From: Allosalinactinospora lopnorensis
GTDB taxonomy: Bacteria; Actinomycetota; Actinomycetes; Streptosporangiales; Streptosporangiaceae
Assembly (NCBI RefSeq): GCF_000981225.1
Contig: NZ_LAJC01000043.1
Location: 1-48,203, forward strand
Reading direction: 5' to 3'
DNA: 48,203 bases
Made by a program: the position numbers and the translations under genes. Positions 24,548-33,664 of the stretch are shown in pieces. The notes beneath the pieces were generated by a model, which saw nothing but the letters and a program-made list of their open reading frames with translations, was not told where the DNA came from and ran no database searches. Each line of letters starts with the position of its first letter. Positions within the stretch are counted from its first letter, which is position 1.

Positions 24548-25918
24548 ATGACGCGACCACTGCGAGTGGGGATCGTGGGGTCGGGCCCCGCGGGTATCTA
24601 CGCGGCGGACCTGCTGACCAAGAACGAAACCCTGGCCGCCGAGGGGCTCCCTGTCAGCATCGACATCCTGGAGAAGCTTCCGACCCCCTACGGCCTGGTG
24701 CGCTACGGCGTGGCACCCGACCACCCGCGCATCAAGCAGATCCAGGGGGCGCTCCACAAGATCCTGGACAAACCCGGGATCCGTTTCCTCGGCAACGTCG
24801 AGTACGGCGTCGACCTCAAGCTGGAGGACCTGCGCCGGCACTATGACGCCGTCATCTTCGCCACCGGGTCCGACCGCGACCGCCCCCTGGACATTCCCGG
24901 CGCCGACCTCCCCGGCAGCCACGGGGCGGCCGATTTCGTCTTCTGGTACGACAGCCACCCCGACGTCTCCTCCTCCTGGCGGGTCGACGGGTCCAGTGTC
25001 GCGGTCATCGGCGCCGGAAACGTGGCCGTCGACGTCGCCCGGATCCTCGCTAAGAACGCCGACGACCTGCTCGATACCGACATCACCGATAACGTGCACG
25101 AGGGGCTGCGCGCCAAGAAGATCACCGACGTGCACGTCTTCGCCCGGCGCGGTATCGCCCAAGCCAAGTTCACCCCCATGGAGCTGCGCGAGCTGGACAA
25201 GCAGCCGGGGGTGGAAGTGATCGTCCACCCCGAGGACTTCGAGCTCGACGATGACAGCCTCGCCGCCATCGAGGAGTCCAACCAGGTCAAGACGAACGTC
25301 AAGGTGCTGCAGAACTGGGCGATCCGCGACCCGCGCGGCGAAGAGCGCCGCCTGCACCTACACTTCCTGCACAGTCCGGTGGCGATCCTCGGCCAGGACC
25401 GGGTCAGCGGCCTGCGCACCGAACGTATGGAGCCCGCCGGCGGAGGGCGGGTACGCGGAACTGGCGAGTTCGTCGACCACGAGGTGCAGGCCGTCTACCG
25501 GGCGATCGGCTATCTCGGTTCTCCCGCCGCCGGCCTGCCGTTCGACGAGGAGCAGGGCGTCGTCCCCAACGACGGAGGGCGCGTACTCGACCTGGACGAG
25601 CAGCCGATCCCCGGGGTCTACGCGACCGGTTGGATCAAACGGGGGCCGGTCGGCCTCATCGGACACACCAAAGGCGATGCGCTGGAAACCGTCGGAAACC
25701 TCGTGGCCGACCGCGCGTCGTTCGCCCCGGCGCCCGACCCCGACCCGGTCTCCTTCCTGCGGCTGCTGGAGGAGCGCCACGTGCCCTACACGACGTGGGA
25801 GGGATGGCAGCGCCTGGAGGCCCACGAGGAGTCGCTCGGCGAACCGCACGGCCGCAAGCGCATCAAGGTCCGCTCCCGTGACGAGATGGTCCGGATCGCC
25901 CGCGGAGAGTCCGGCTGA
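24548..25918 (+). CDS. fprA: Ferredoxin--NADP+ reductase (FprA, adrenodoxin-reductase type)
   Basis: A 456-residue cytoplasmic flavoprotein that passes electrons between NADPH and ferredoxins. The FAD motif GIVGSGPAGIYAADLL is at residues 8-23. EKLPTPYGLVRYGVAPDHPR is the family's hallmark. The NADPH-binding site is VAVIGAGNVAVDVARIL near 155-172. The C-terminal FAD contact is GVYATGWIKRGPVGLIGHTK near 360-380. The ATG at 24548 has TGGAG nine bases upstream. An iron box in front suggests control by IdeR, so the enzyme may support iron acquisition or Fe-S/P450 chemistry. There is no N-terminal ferredoxin domain, unlike the FprB type. Confidence 0.93.
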   Translation: MTRPLRVGIVGSGPAGIYAADLLTKNETLAAEGLPVSIDILEKLPTPYGLVRYGVAPDHPRIKQIQGALHKILDKPGIRFLGNVEYGVDLKLEDLRRHYDAVIFATGSDRDRPLDIPGADLPGSHGAADFVFWYDSHPDVSSSWRVDGSSVAVIGAGNVAVDVARILAKNADDLLDTDITDNVHEGLRAKKITDVHVFARRGIAQAKFTPMELRELDKQPGVEVIVHPEDFELDDDSLAAIEESNQVKTNVKVLQNWAIRDPRGEERRLHLHFLHSPVAILGQDRVSGLRTERMEPAGGGRVRGTGEFVDHEVQAVYRAIGYLGSPAAGLPFDEEQGVVPNDGGRVLDLDEQPIPGVYATGWIKRGPVGLIGHTKGDALETVGNLVADRASFAPAPDPDPVSFLRLLEERHVPYTTWEGWQRLEAHEESLGEPHGRKRIKVRSRDEMVRIARGESG

Positions 25919-26236
25919 CCGTCGCCGCTACGCCTGATTGTGATCTCCTCCGCACGGTTCCGATACGGGACGCGGGAACATCAGGCGGACGCAATAGGTT
26001 AGAGTCTCTGGTGGCCGGTGTGGTAGCAAGTGTCCCCCGGGCCTCACCTATTGCCTTCGCGGAATACCGCGTGCGGTCTCCGCCCAGCCGGATGGCCGCA
26101 CGGTCACCTGGAACCGCGTTGTGCCACGCGCCGAGAGGCGACCGCCACATCGGCCACTTAGACATCCTCGCCCCGCTGTCCCGGCCCAAGGGACGCGGGG
26201 CGATCTCGTATTGGGCGAGCGGAAGGACGAATCGGC
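25919..26236. promoter_or_regulatory. Intergenic region before the PBP gene with a separated inverted repeat
   Basis: No gene was recognised here. GCAATAGGT (25991-25999) and ACCTATTGC (26046-26054) form perfect 9-bp arms 46 bp apart, either two operator half sites or a long hairpin. The binding site of the PBP gene (GGAAGGACGAATCGGC) is at its end. Confidence 0.4.
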
Positions 26237-29153
26237 GTGGACGAGAGGTGGACTCCAGGGCAGGGGGACGAGCGGCCCTCGCCTCCGCCCGACCCCGAAG
26301 GCCCGCATTCAGGTGAGTCGGCCCCGCCAGAGGCGCCGGCGGCCGAGGAGCCGCAGGCCGACACGGATATCCCGGAGAGTTCCACGGCCCCTGAGGAGCC
26401 GGGAGAGGTCGACAGCTCCGCGGCACCCGAGGACGGGGGCTCCGGCGCGGCCACGCAGGAGCCGAAGAGCTCGGCGAGCCCGTATCGACTCCCCACATCC
26501 GAGGGCACGGACAACACTTCGTGGAGTTGGACCTTCGCCGGCAAGCTGGACGACGGATGGGGGGCGACGGGATCCACCGCAGCACGGTCCTGGCCCGAAG
26601 AGGCCGGTTCCCAGGCGCAGCCGCCCACTGATCACGGGCGGCCCACCTCTGACCAGCAGCCCTCGGAGCCGCAGTACTCCGATGCGTCCGCGGAGTCGCC
26701 CGACGCCTTCTCCCCTGAGGCGTACGACCCCTACGAACCGCGATTCCACACCGACCCCACCCAGGACACACCGGAAACCCCCGGCGCAGACCCCATCCCC
26801 TCCCCACACACCCCCTGGGAAGACCCCACCGGACAACTCCCCTACACCCCAGAACAACCAAGCGACCACCACCAGCCCTGGGAACCCCCCACCACAGCCG
26901 ACCCGACCGCCCAGCCCTACTACGACACCCACCAGACCAACACACCCCCGCACGAACCCTGGGAACACTTCACCAGCTCCCCCACAACCGCATACGACCC
27001 CTACGAACCGCGATTCCACACCGACCCCACCTACGACATACCGGACCGTCCCGCTGCGGACCACTCCGGCGGCTACCAGCCCTACGAGCCCTCGCAGCCC
27101 GCTTACGACCACTGGGCTCCCTCAACCGCGGACTCGGCCGACCACACCCCCCGCTCCGCGCAGGCACCACCGCCCGCCCCCTTCGGCGAACCATGGGAGC
27201 GGCCCGCCGCATCGCACCCCACCGACCACCGGCACGAACCCCGACAGTTCGATGGGGCCTCCCACTGGTCCCAAGAGCTCCGGCCGAGGCCGCCCCTCCG
27301 GGGTACCAGTCCTATGGATCCGAACAGCGCGGTGAACCGTTCTACGAGCCTGAGGCGGCCGCCAAAGCGGAGCCGCCCACCGGGGACCTGCCCATCGCGT
27401 ATCAGCCTCCGACCCGAACCGGCCCCCCGCCGCAGGAGCGGCGCCCCCTTCCTCGTTCCAGGGCCCGGACGACTCCGCGGATTGGGAGGAGCCGCCGCGC
27501 CGCCGATCCCGCAAAGGGCTGATCATCGGTATCCTGAGCACCATGGTGGCCCTCGCCCTGGTTGGCGGCGGCGTCTCCTGGTACGTGCTGAACATGCCCA
27601 AGCCCGAGGAGACCGCCCAGGCCTACACCGCCGCCTTGGCCTCCGAGGACTACGGCGCAGCGGCGAACCTGGCCACCGGCGAGGACGTGGAGGAGACCCT
27701 CACCCGCTTCGCCGACAACCTCGGCATCACCGGAATCGAGGTGGAGCTGGGTCAGGTCAGTGCCGATGGGGACAGCGCCAGAACCTCCTACGAGGTCACG
27801 CTCTCGCTCAAGAACGCCGGCGACTGGAGCTACGAGGGTGAGTTGCCGCTCACCCGGAACGACGGGGAGTGGCTGGTGGAGTTCAGCCCCTCCGTGATGC
27901 ACCCCGACCTCGGTGAGGGTGAGACCCTCACGCGCGTCAATGCCTGGGGCGAGCGCGGGCGTATCCTCGCCGCCGACGGCTCCAGGCTGGACACCGAGGA
28001 AGGGGGCGGCTCGATCGGCATGATCGTCGGCGAGGTGGGCGCCGCCACCGAAGACGATCTGGAGCGGCTCGGGCCCGCCTACAACGTCGGCGACCCGACA
28101 GGGGTAAGCGGGCTGCAACGGACCTACGAGGAGCGTCTGGCCGGGGAGGCCGGAACCTCCATCCGGGTCGTGAACGAGGGTGAAGAGGAGGAGGCCGCCG
28201 CCCAAGAGGAACCCATCGTCGTCGAGTCCATCGAGGGCACCGACGGTGAGGACGTGCAGACGAGCCTCGACCCGGCGGTCCAGAGTGCCGCGGCGCAGGC
28301 CATCAACGGCGAGAGCGACCCGACGGCGCTCGTCGCCGTTCGCCCCTCGACGGGAGAGGTCCTGGCCGCCGCGAACATCCCCGGCGGCTACAACCGGGCG
28401 TTCGAAGGCCAGTACGCGCCGGGGTCGTCCTTCAAGATCGTCAGCTACCAGGCCCTTCTCGGCCACGGCCTCACCGCCGACGCCACCATGACCTGTCCGG
28501 AGACCGCCGAGGTGGGGGGCTGGGAGTTCAAGAACGCCGGCGATGCCGAGTACGGTCGGCAGAGCGTGACCGAGGCGTTCGCGACCTCCTGCAACACGGC
28601 GCTGGTCCAGGAGGTCGCGAACAGGCTCGACTCGCAGGCGCTCACCGCGACGGCGGAGCAGTTCGGCATGAACAGCGACCTCGACATCGGTGTTCCGACG
28701 ACCGAACCCGCGTTCCCGGCGCCCGACAGCACCACGATGCTGGCGGCGCAGAGCATCGGCCAGGGCCAGATCCTCACCTCGCCGCTGCATATGGCCACCG
28801 TGCCCGCTGCGGTCGCCGATGGCTCGTGGCGTTCGCCGACCCTGGTGAACGATCCCCAGATGGAGGATCAGCCGGAGCCCGCGCAGATCGCACACGCCGA
28901 TCAGCTGCGCCCGATGATGCGCGAGGTCGTGACGGAAGGCACCGCCGACGACGCGGGTTTCAACGGGGAGGTCTACGGCAAGACCGGCTCGGCGGAGTAC
29001 GGCACCGCGGAGGACGAGGACGACGAGCTCGACAGCCACGCCTGGTTCGTCGGCTACAAGGGCGACGTCGCTTTCGCCGTCGTGGTCGAGGGCGGAGGCA
29101 GCGGCGGAAAGGTCGCCGGTCCCATCGCCGCGGCTTTCGCGGACGCGATCTGA
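26237..29153 (+). pseudogene. Class B penicillin-binding protein with proline-rich cytoplasmic tail, frame broken twice
   Basis: A peptidoglycan transpeptidase of about 972 residues if two missing bases are restored. Residues 1-430 are an acidic, Pro-rich cytoplasmic tail. RRRSRKGLIIGILSTMVALA begins the single membrane anchor. Next comes an NTF2-like (MecA_N) domain (EETAQAYTAALASEDYGAAA onward), then a dimerisation domain and the transpeptidase. The active-site serine is in PGSSFKI, SxN is SCNTA and KTG is in YGKTGSAEYG. The tail reads in three frames: one G is missing near 27277 (GAG-GCT) and one near 27438 (GAG-GCG). The membrane and catalytic part (from about 27450) is uninterrupted. The GTG at 26237 follows AAGGA. 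I regard it as a working gene with base-call errors in a low-complexity tract. Confidence 0.82.
26723..27031. repeat. 39-bp in-frame direct repeat in the PBP tail
   Basis: Bases 26723-26761 and 26993-27031 are identical over 39 bp, exactly 270 bp (90 codons) apart, and encode YDPYEPRFHTDPT. The sequence between them is almost free of G and T on the plus strand (long runs of C and A), unlike the flanks. Related short peptides (PWEDPT, PWEPPT, PWEHFT, YQPYEPS) suggest growth by repeat duplication. Confidence 0.8.
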
Positions 29154-29168
29154 GCGGAGGGCCGGAGC

Positions 29169-29381
29169 TCAGCGGCGTCCCCAGAGGAGGTAGCTGATCG
29201 GCCCGACCCAGTTGACGAACGACAACGCCGCCCACACGGGCTTGGGTCCCCTGACACGTTCGGGTGGGCGGCGGGCGAGATCGGCGAGAGCAGCCGCTTG
29301 CAGGCTCACTTGGGCGGCTCCCAGAAGCATGATCGCCTTGCGCTTTCCGGGGGCGAGATCGCGCCACCGTTTCCGCGGCAT
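29169..29381 (-). CDS. PLDc_N-domain small membrane protein
   Basis: A 70-residue protein starting MPRKRWRDLAPGKRKAIMLL at an ATG behind GGAGGAGAGG. It ends PVWAALSFVNWVGPISYLLW-GRR, the motif of the phospholipase-D nuclease N-terminal (PLDc_N) family, which anchors in the membrane. The N-terminal half is basic, then an amphipathic or hydrophobic helix (AIMLLGAAQVSLQAAALADL). The function of stand-alone PLDc_N proteins is unknown. It converges with the PBP gene (15 bp apart) and lies downstream of a DUF3040 gene on the same strand. Confidence 0.75.
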   Translation of the reverse strand: MPRKRWRDLAPGKRKAIMLLGAAQVSLQAAALADLARRPPERVRGPKPVWAALSFVNWVGPISYLLWGRR

Positions 29382-29466
29382 GCCTGCCTCTCCTCCATAC
29401 CTGCGCGCCGTCGCCGCCCGGGCGGACCGGGTCCCCATGTCCGCGGCGCTGTCTCCGGTCGGACCC

Positions 29467-29766
29467 TTACGACGCGTCGGCGCCGGGCCCGGGCACGACC
29501 ACTTCGGAGTTGTTCGCCGGTGCCGGCGGCTGTTCACTGGGTGCCCCCGGTGTGAGGGCGAAGAGCAGCGCCAGCAGACCGATCACCACGACCGCGATCA
29601 TGGCGCACACGACCCACGGCTTCCAGCCGCCCCCCGGTGTCTCCTCGGCCTCGGAGGGGGCATCGGCGCCGAACGTCTCCATACGGTCGGCTAATCCCGG
29701 ATCGTCCTCGCAGAGGTGGTGCTCGATCTCGGCAAGGATCCGCCGCTCATACTCCCGCAGAGCCAT
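29467..29766 (-). CDS. DUF3040 family membrane protein
   Basis: A 99-residue protein. The N-terminal MALREYERRILAEIEHHLCE-DDP matches DUF3040, an actinobacterial family often found near cell-division and envelope genes. A single membrane helix (WVVCAMIAVVVIGLLALLFA) occupies residues about 50-70, followed by a short Pro-rich, probably external tail. The ATG follows GAGGAGGGTGCA. The family has no proven function. Its position between a PBP and a GHL10 lipoprotein fits an envelope role by inference only. Confidence 0.82.
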   Translation of the reverse strand: MALREYERRILAEIEHHLCEDDPGLADRMETFGADAPSEAEETPGGGWKPWVVCAMIAVVVIGLLALLFALTPGAPSEQPPAPANNSEVVVPGPGADAS

Positions 29767-29905
29767 TGCACCCTCCTCGGCCGGTAGGCGACCCTACGCA
29801 CTGGGCATGCCGGAAATCTCCCCGTTACACGATTTCTATCCGTCATTCGGACGGAATACATCAGGTTTCCCCTCTGGTATTCCTAACCCCTAGGTAATGA
29901 TTTTC

Positions 29906-31486
29906 TTACCCGTGATCTACAGGAGCGGGAGGGCTGGGGGCGCCTTCGCTCCGATGGTCGTCGAGCGCGGTCACGAAGTACTCGGCGGGCTCTTCCGTCG
30001 GGGAGGTGTCGGTGAAACGCACGGAGCCGTCCCCGCCCGGGCCGATGACGTCGAGAAGGTGCGTGGCATCGGCGAGATCGCACAACTCCGCGTCTTCTCC
30101 CGGCACGCGGTACACGGCGTAGAAGCGGGCATTCTCGACCGCGTCCCACTCCAGCTGCACCGAATCACCGGTGTGCTCGGCGTCCAGCCGGGGAACCGGG
30201 TCGGGGACGTCCTCGGACCCGGTGGCCCGCGGAGGCAGGGCCGCGCTGCGGTAGTGGTCCTCGACGAGGCGGTCCACGGCCTCGCCGGCGCGCCCGGTCA
30301 GATCCTTCTGGGAGAAGTAGACGTTCCCGCTGACCTCTGGGTGCTCCTTGTTGAAGTCGAGCTGACGGGAGAGCGAGTCGGCGTCGGTCCAGCCGTCGTC
30401 TCCGACCCTGTAGGCGGCCTGGCCGATGTAGAGATCGACCTCGCTCCCGCTGACCTCCTCGGACCACCAGCGGACCAGTTCCTCGTAGTCGGCGTTCTCG
30501 AACCCGCGCTCCCAGTACAGCTGCGGGAGCACGTAGTCGACGATGCCCTCCTGGATCCAGCTCCGGGTGTCCGCGTACTGGTCGTCATAGGACTGCAGGC
30601 CCTTGGTGGCGGAGCCGCTGGCGTCGCTCCCGTCATTCCGCCAGATGCCGAACGGCGAGATCCCGAACCGCACCCACGGCTTGGTCTTGCCGATCCGGGC
30701 GTGGACGTCGGCGATCAGGGTGTTGACGTTGCTTCGGCGCCAGGCCGAGCGATCGTCGAAGCCTTCGCCGTACTCCTTCCAGCTGGCGTCGTCGTCGAAC
30801 TCCTCGTCCCCATCGGGATAGGGGTAGAAGAAGTCGTCGAAGTGCACGCCATCGATGTCGTAACGCTCCACCACGTCGAGGATGACGTCGCCGACCCACC
30901 CCTGCACCTCGGGATTGCCCGGGTCGAGGTAGCCTTCGTCGCCGTACTCGATCAACCACCCGGGGTTCTGCTTCGCGGGGTGCTCGTCGACCAGGTTCTC
31001 CAGATCCGGATCCTTCAGGCCGACGCGGTAGGGGTTGAACCAGGCGTGCAGTTCCAGGCCGCGCTTGTGCGCCTCCTCGACGGCGAACGCGAGGGGGTCG
31101 TAGCCGGGATCGCCGCCCTGCTTACCGGTCAGGTAGCGGGCCCACGGCTCCTTGTCGGATTCGTAGACCGCGTCGGCGGTGGGGCGGACGTGGAAGAACG
31201 CGGCGTTGAAGCCGAGGTCGCGCAGGCTGTCGAGCTGGTCACGCAGTTCCTGCTGCTGCTCCTGCGCGCTGAGGCCCGGCTCTGAGGGCCAGTCGATGTT
31301 GCGCACGGTGGTGATCCAGGAGCCGCGCATGTCCCGTTTGTCGGACTCGGTGTCGGCCTCGCAGTCGCGTGGGATCCGCCCCGGCGCGTCCGCGTCCGCA
31401 CCTCCTCCGAACGGAGTACTGACACACCCTGCGAGCAGCGGCAACACGGCAACAGCGGCGGCCGCTCGGCCCACCCACCCGTTCAC
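29906..31486 (-). CDS. GHL10-type glycoside hydrolase lipoprotein (DUF187/DigH-like)
   Basis: A 526-residue exported lipoprotein. The signal ends in LLAGC with lipid-anchored C21. Residues about 50-390 form a (beta/alpha)8 glycoside-hydrolase-like-10 domain: RGSWITTVRNIDWPS, FFHVRPTADAVYES, LHAWFNPYRV, YDIDGVHFDDFFYPYP, VRFGISPFGIWRN and VLPQLYWERGF are all family motifs. The acidic pair in HFDD is a likely catalytic region. A fibronectin-III-like domain (about 425-515) follows. DigH, the E. coli relative, cleaves denuded peptidoglycan strands at the division site, so a cell-wall role is likely. The GTG follows GAGGGAG. Confidence 0.85.
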   Translation of the reverse strand: MNGWVGRAAAAVAVLPLLAGCVSTPFGGGADADAPGRIPRDCEADTESDKRDMRGSWITTVRNIDWPSEPGLSAQEQQQELRDQLDSLRDLGFNAAFFHVRPTADAVYESDKEPWARYLTGKQGGDPGYDPLAFAVEEAHKRGLELHAWFNPYRVGLKDPDLENLVDEHPAKQNPGWLIEYGDEGYLDPGNPEVQGWVGDVILDVVERYDIDGVHFDDFFYPYPDGDEEFDDDASWKEYGEGFDDRSAWRRSNVNTLIADVHARIGKTKPWVRFGISPFGIWRNDGSDASGSATKGLQSYDDQYADTRSWIQEGIVDYVLPQLYWERGFENADYEELVRWWSEEVSGSEVDLYIGQAAYRVGDDGWTDADSLSRQLDFNKEHPEVSGNVYFSQKDLTGRAGEAVDRLVEDHYRSAALPPRATGSEDVPDPVPRLDAEHTGDSVQLEWDAVENARFYAVYRVPGEDAELCDLADATHLLDVIGPGGDGSVRFTDTSPTEEPAEYFVTALDDHRSEGAPSPPAPVDHG

Positions 31487-31634
31487 CCGACTCCCTCACC
31501 CATCTACAACTATTTCGTAACGCACCTGGAAAGCTTAGGCGTGATCGTCAAATCGGGGCCCTTTCGCGTTGGTCGCGGCAACGCTGCCCCGGAAGGCACC
31601 CAACATCCCAGAGGACCTCCTATGCTGGGATGTC

Positions 31635-32894
31635 GTGAGCGTCGCCCGTGAAAGTCCGCGCCTGGTGGTTCGTACTGTTCCGCTGCGGGACCACCGTGAT
31701 CTCCTCGGGCATCTTCCGGGAACCACTCCCCTGGCCTGGCTGCGACGAAGCGACGGACTGGTGGGGTGGGGGGAGGCCGCGCGGCTCACCCTGCCCGCCG
31801 AGGACGGCCTGGACGGACAGCGCTTCAGCGCCGCGGCGCAGTGGTTGTCGGAACTGGTCGCTCGTACGGAGGTGGACGACGCGGTCGGCCTGCCCGGCAC
31901 CGGACCGGTCGCCTTCGGCAGTTTCACCTTCGACCCCCGATCCCCGGGCTCGGCACTCGTCGTCCCGCGCGTTCTGATCGGGCACCGGGCCGGGCACTCC
32001 TGGCTCACCACGGTCTGCGACCGGCCGGGCATGCACCCCGGCGATCTCCTCTCCCGCGTCACCCCCACCCGCAAAATCGGCCCGATGAACTGGAGCGACG
32101 GCCTCATGCCCGCGCCGCAGTGGGGCGAGGCGGTCGCCGCGGCGGTGCGGCGCATCAGGACAGGGGAGCTCCACAAGGTCGTGCTGGCCCGCGATCTCCA
32201 CGCCGAGGCCGATAACGCGATCGACGCCCGGACACTGCTCTCCCGGCTGGCGGGCGCCTATCCCGGCTGCTACACGTTCTCCGTCGACGGGATGGTCGGG
32301 GCCACACCAGAGCTGCTGCTCCGGCGCGACGGGGAGGAGGTCAGTTCCCTGGTACTGGCCGGGACCCGCCCCCGCGGAACCAGCGCCGAGCAGGACAGGC
32401 GGCTCGCCGACGAGTTGGTCGCATCGGCCAAGGAGAGCGAGGAGCACGCCTACGCCGTCGATTCGCTGCGCGCGGCGCTGTCCCCGCTGTCCTCCTCGAT
32501 CCAGATTCCCGACCGCCCGCGGCTGCTGCGCCTTGCCAACGTGCAGCATCTGGCCTCCCCCGCGCGCGCCACACTCCGGGAGGGCGTCTCCACTTTCGAC
32601 GCGCTCGCGGCGATGCACCCGACCGCGGCCGTCGGTGGCACCCCGGCCTGGACGGCGATGGAGCTCATCCGCGAACTGGAGGGTATGGACCGGGGCCGCT
32701 ATTCCGGGCCCGTGGGCTGGATCGACGCGCACGGCAACGGCGAATGGGGGATCGCGCTGCGCTGCGCGCAGATCGACGGGCCCCGCGCCCGGCTGCTCGC
32801 GGGCTGCGGCGTCGTCGCCGGCTCCGACCCCGAGTCGGAGATCGCCGAGACCGAGTCCAAGTTCCGGGTCATGCGGACCGCGCTGACGGACTGA
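31635..32894 (+). CDS. menF: Isochorismate synthase MenF
   Basis: A 419-residue chorismate-binding enzyme that makes isochorismate from chorismate, the first step of menaquinone synthesis. The conserved core is present: HKVVLARDLHAEAD, GATPELLLRR, LAGTRPRGTSAEQDRRLADE, KESEEHAYAVDSLR, HPTAAVGGTP, and the closing GAGVVAGSDPESE-like GCGVVAGSDPESEIAETESK with Mg-binding glutamates. I chose the GTG at 31635; the open frame continues upstream without protein-like sequence. TATGCT at 31621 could be a -10 that yields a nearly leaderless mRNA, but this is weak. The other men genes lie 3-10 kb downstream. An isochorismate role for siderophores is possible, but no partner genes for that are here. Confidence 0.87.
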   Translation: MSVARESPRLVVRTVPLRDHRDLLGHLPGTTPLAWLRRSDGLVGWGEAARLTLPAEDGLDGQRFSAAAQWLSELVARTEVDDAVGLPGTGPVAFGSFTFDPRSPGSALVVPRVLIGHRAGHSWLTTVCDRPGMHPGDLLSRVTPTRKIGPMNWSDGLMPAPQWGEAVAAAVRRIRTGELHKVVLARDLHAEADNAIDARTLLSRLAGAYPGCYTFSVDGMVGATPELLLRRDGEEVSSLVLAGTRPRGTSAEQDRRLADELVASAKESEEHAYAVDSLRAALSPLSSSIQIPDRPRLLRLANVQHLASPARATLREGVSTFDALAAMHPTAAVGGTPAWTAMELIRELEGMDRGRYSGPVGWIDAHGNGEWGIALRCAQIDGPRARLLAGCGVVAGSDPESEIAETESKFRVMRTALTD

Positions 32895-33107
32895 CGCCTC
32901 CGCGGCAGCGGCTCACGGCCGGCGTCGAGGCATCCGCGGGCGAAGACGGCACCGCCGCGGCCTCCGGCCATGCGGCCGCGGTGCCGGCCGCCTCACGCAC
33001 CCGGTCCCGCACGGGCGGTCCCCCGGACGCGGCTCCGTCCCCTACCTCGGCGGCCCGCCCTGCCCGGCCGGGACGAACGCGCATTTTTATTTAATTACGT
33101 AATTACG

Positions 33108-33113
33108 TATAAT
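33108..33113 (+). promoter_or_regulatory. TATAAT -10 for a leaderless ArsR-like gene, next to a palindromic operator
   Basis: A perfect TATAAT lies 7 nt before the ATG at 33121, so transcription should start on the A of the start codon. Overlapping the promoter spacer is the perfect 14-bp palindrome TAATTACGTAATTA (33092-33105), and AATTACGT is repeated in tandem (33093-33108). This A/T island in GC-rich DNA is a likely autoregulatory operator. Confidence 0.7.
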
Positions 33114-33120
33114 CAGTGGC

Positions 33121-33642
33121 ATGGAGCGACCGGACGATGAGCTGCGGCGGCGCCTGGCCGACCTCGAGGAGCGCGTGGCCCGGCTGGAATCCGCACCCGC
33201 GCAGGAAGCGGCGCCCACAGCCGGCGACGATCCGGAGTCGGTCTACTGGGCGCTGAACAGGCTGAAGTCACTCGCCGGCGACGGCGGCGGCGCGGTCCTG
33301 TTCACCGGTGTCACACCACTGCCCACCGGCGAGAAGTACGAGTGGCAGGAGGCCGGGACCGCCGCGGACCTGCTGGACAGCGACTGGACGGAGGTCAGCG
33401 GTGCGCTGGAGGCGCTCGGCCACCCGGTTCGGCTGCTGCTGCTGCAGCGGGTCCTCTCCGGTGTGACCGCGGCCGCGGACCTCAAGGAGGACCCGGCGCT
33501 GGGAACCACCGGGCAGCTCTACCACCACCTGCGGCGGCTCGTCGCCGCCGGCTGGCTGCAGACCGCGGGGCGGGGCCACTACCGGGTACCGCCGACGCGC
33601 GTTGTCCCACTGTTCATCGTGCTGCTCGCGGCGCGGCACTGA
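33121..33642 (+). CDS. ArsR-like winged-helix transcriptional regulator
   Basis: A 173-residue regulator. Residues 1-25 form a short coiled coil (ELRRRLADLEERVARLES). The C-terminal 80 residues are an ArsR-type winged helix: LGHPVRLLLLQRVLSGVTAA, then DPALGTTGQLYHHLRRLVAA with the recognition helix and GWLQTAGRGHYRV as the wing. There is no cysteine metal site, so it is not a typical metal sensor. The region between (about 45-85) may sense a ligand. The gene appears leaderless, and its palindromic promoter suggests autorepression. It is followed after 22 bp by a membrane beta-lactamase-like protein, which it probably controls. Confidence 0.8.
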   Translation: MERPDDELRRRLADLEERVARLESAPAQEAAPTAGDDPESVYWALNRLKSLAGDGGGAVLFTGVTPLPTGEKYEWQEAGTAADLLDSDWTEVSGALEALGHPVRLLLLQRVLSGVTAAADLKEDPALGTTGQLYHHLRRLVAAGWLQTAGRGHYRVPPTRVVPLFIVLLAARH

Positions 33643-33664
33643 CACGCCTAGGAGAGAAGCGGCC

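Noticed and set aside
25991-26010. Second iron box (AATAGGTTAGAG) upstream of the PBP gene
   Set aside because: Only the AGGTTAG half resembles the consensus and the other half does not match. A cell-wall gene is also an unlikely target.
26723-27031. CRISPR-like array from repeated short units in the PBP tail
   Set aside because: There are only two copies of the 39-bp unit, 90 codons apart and in frame with the protein, and no regular spacers.
27402-29039. 545-codon minus-strand frame opposite the PBP
   Set aside because: The plus strand carries SxxK, SxN and KTG motifs in order; the antisense frame has no recognisable protein.
29897-31285. 462-codon plus-strand frame opposite the GHL10 lipoprotein
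   Set aside because: The minus strand has a lipobox and GHL10 motifs. The plus frame has Val/Gly/Asp-rich text without features.
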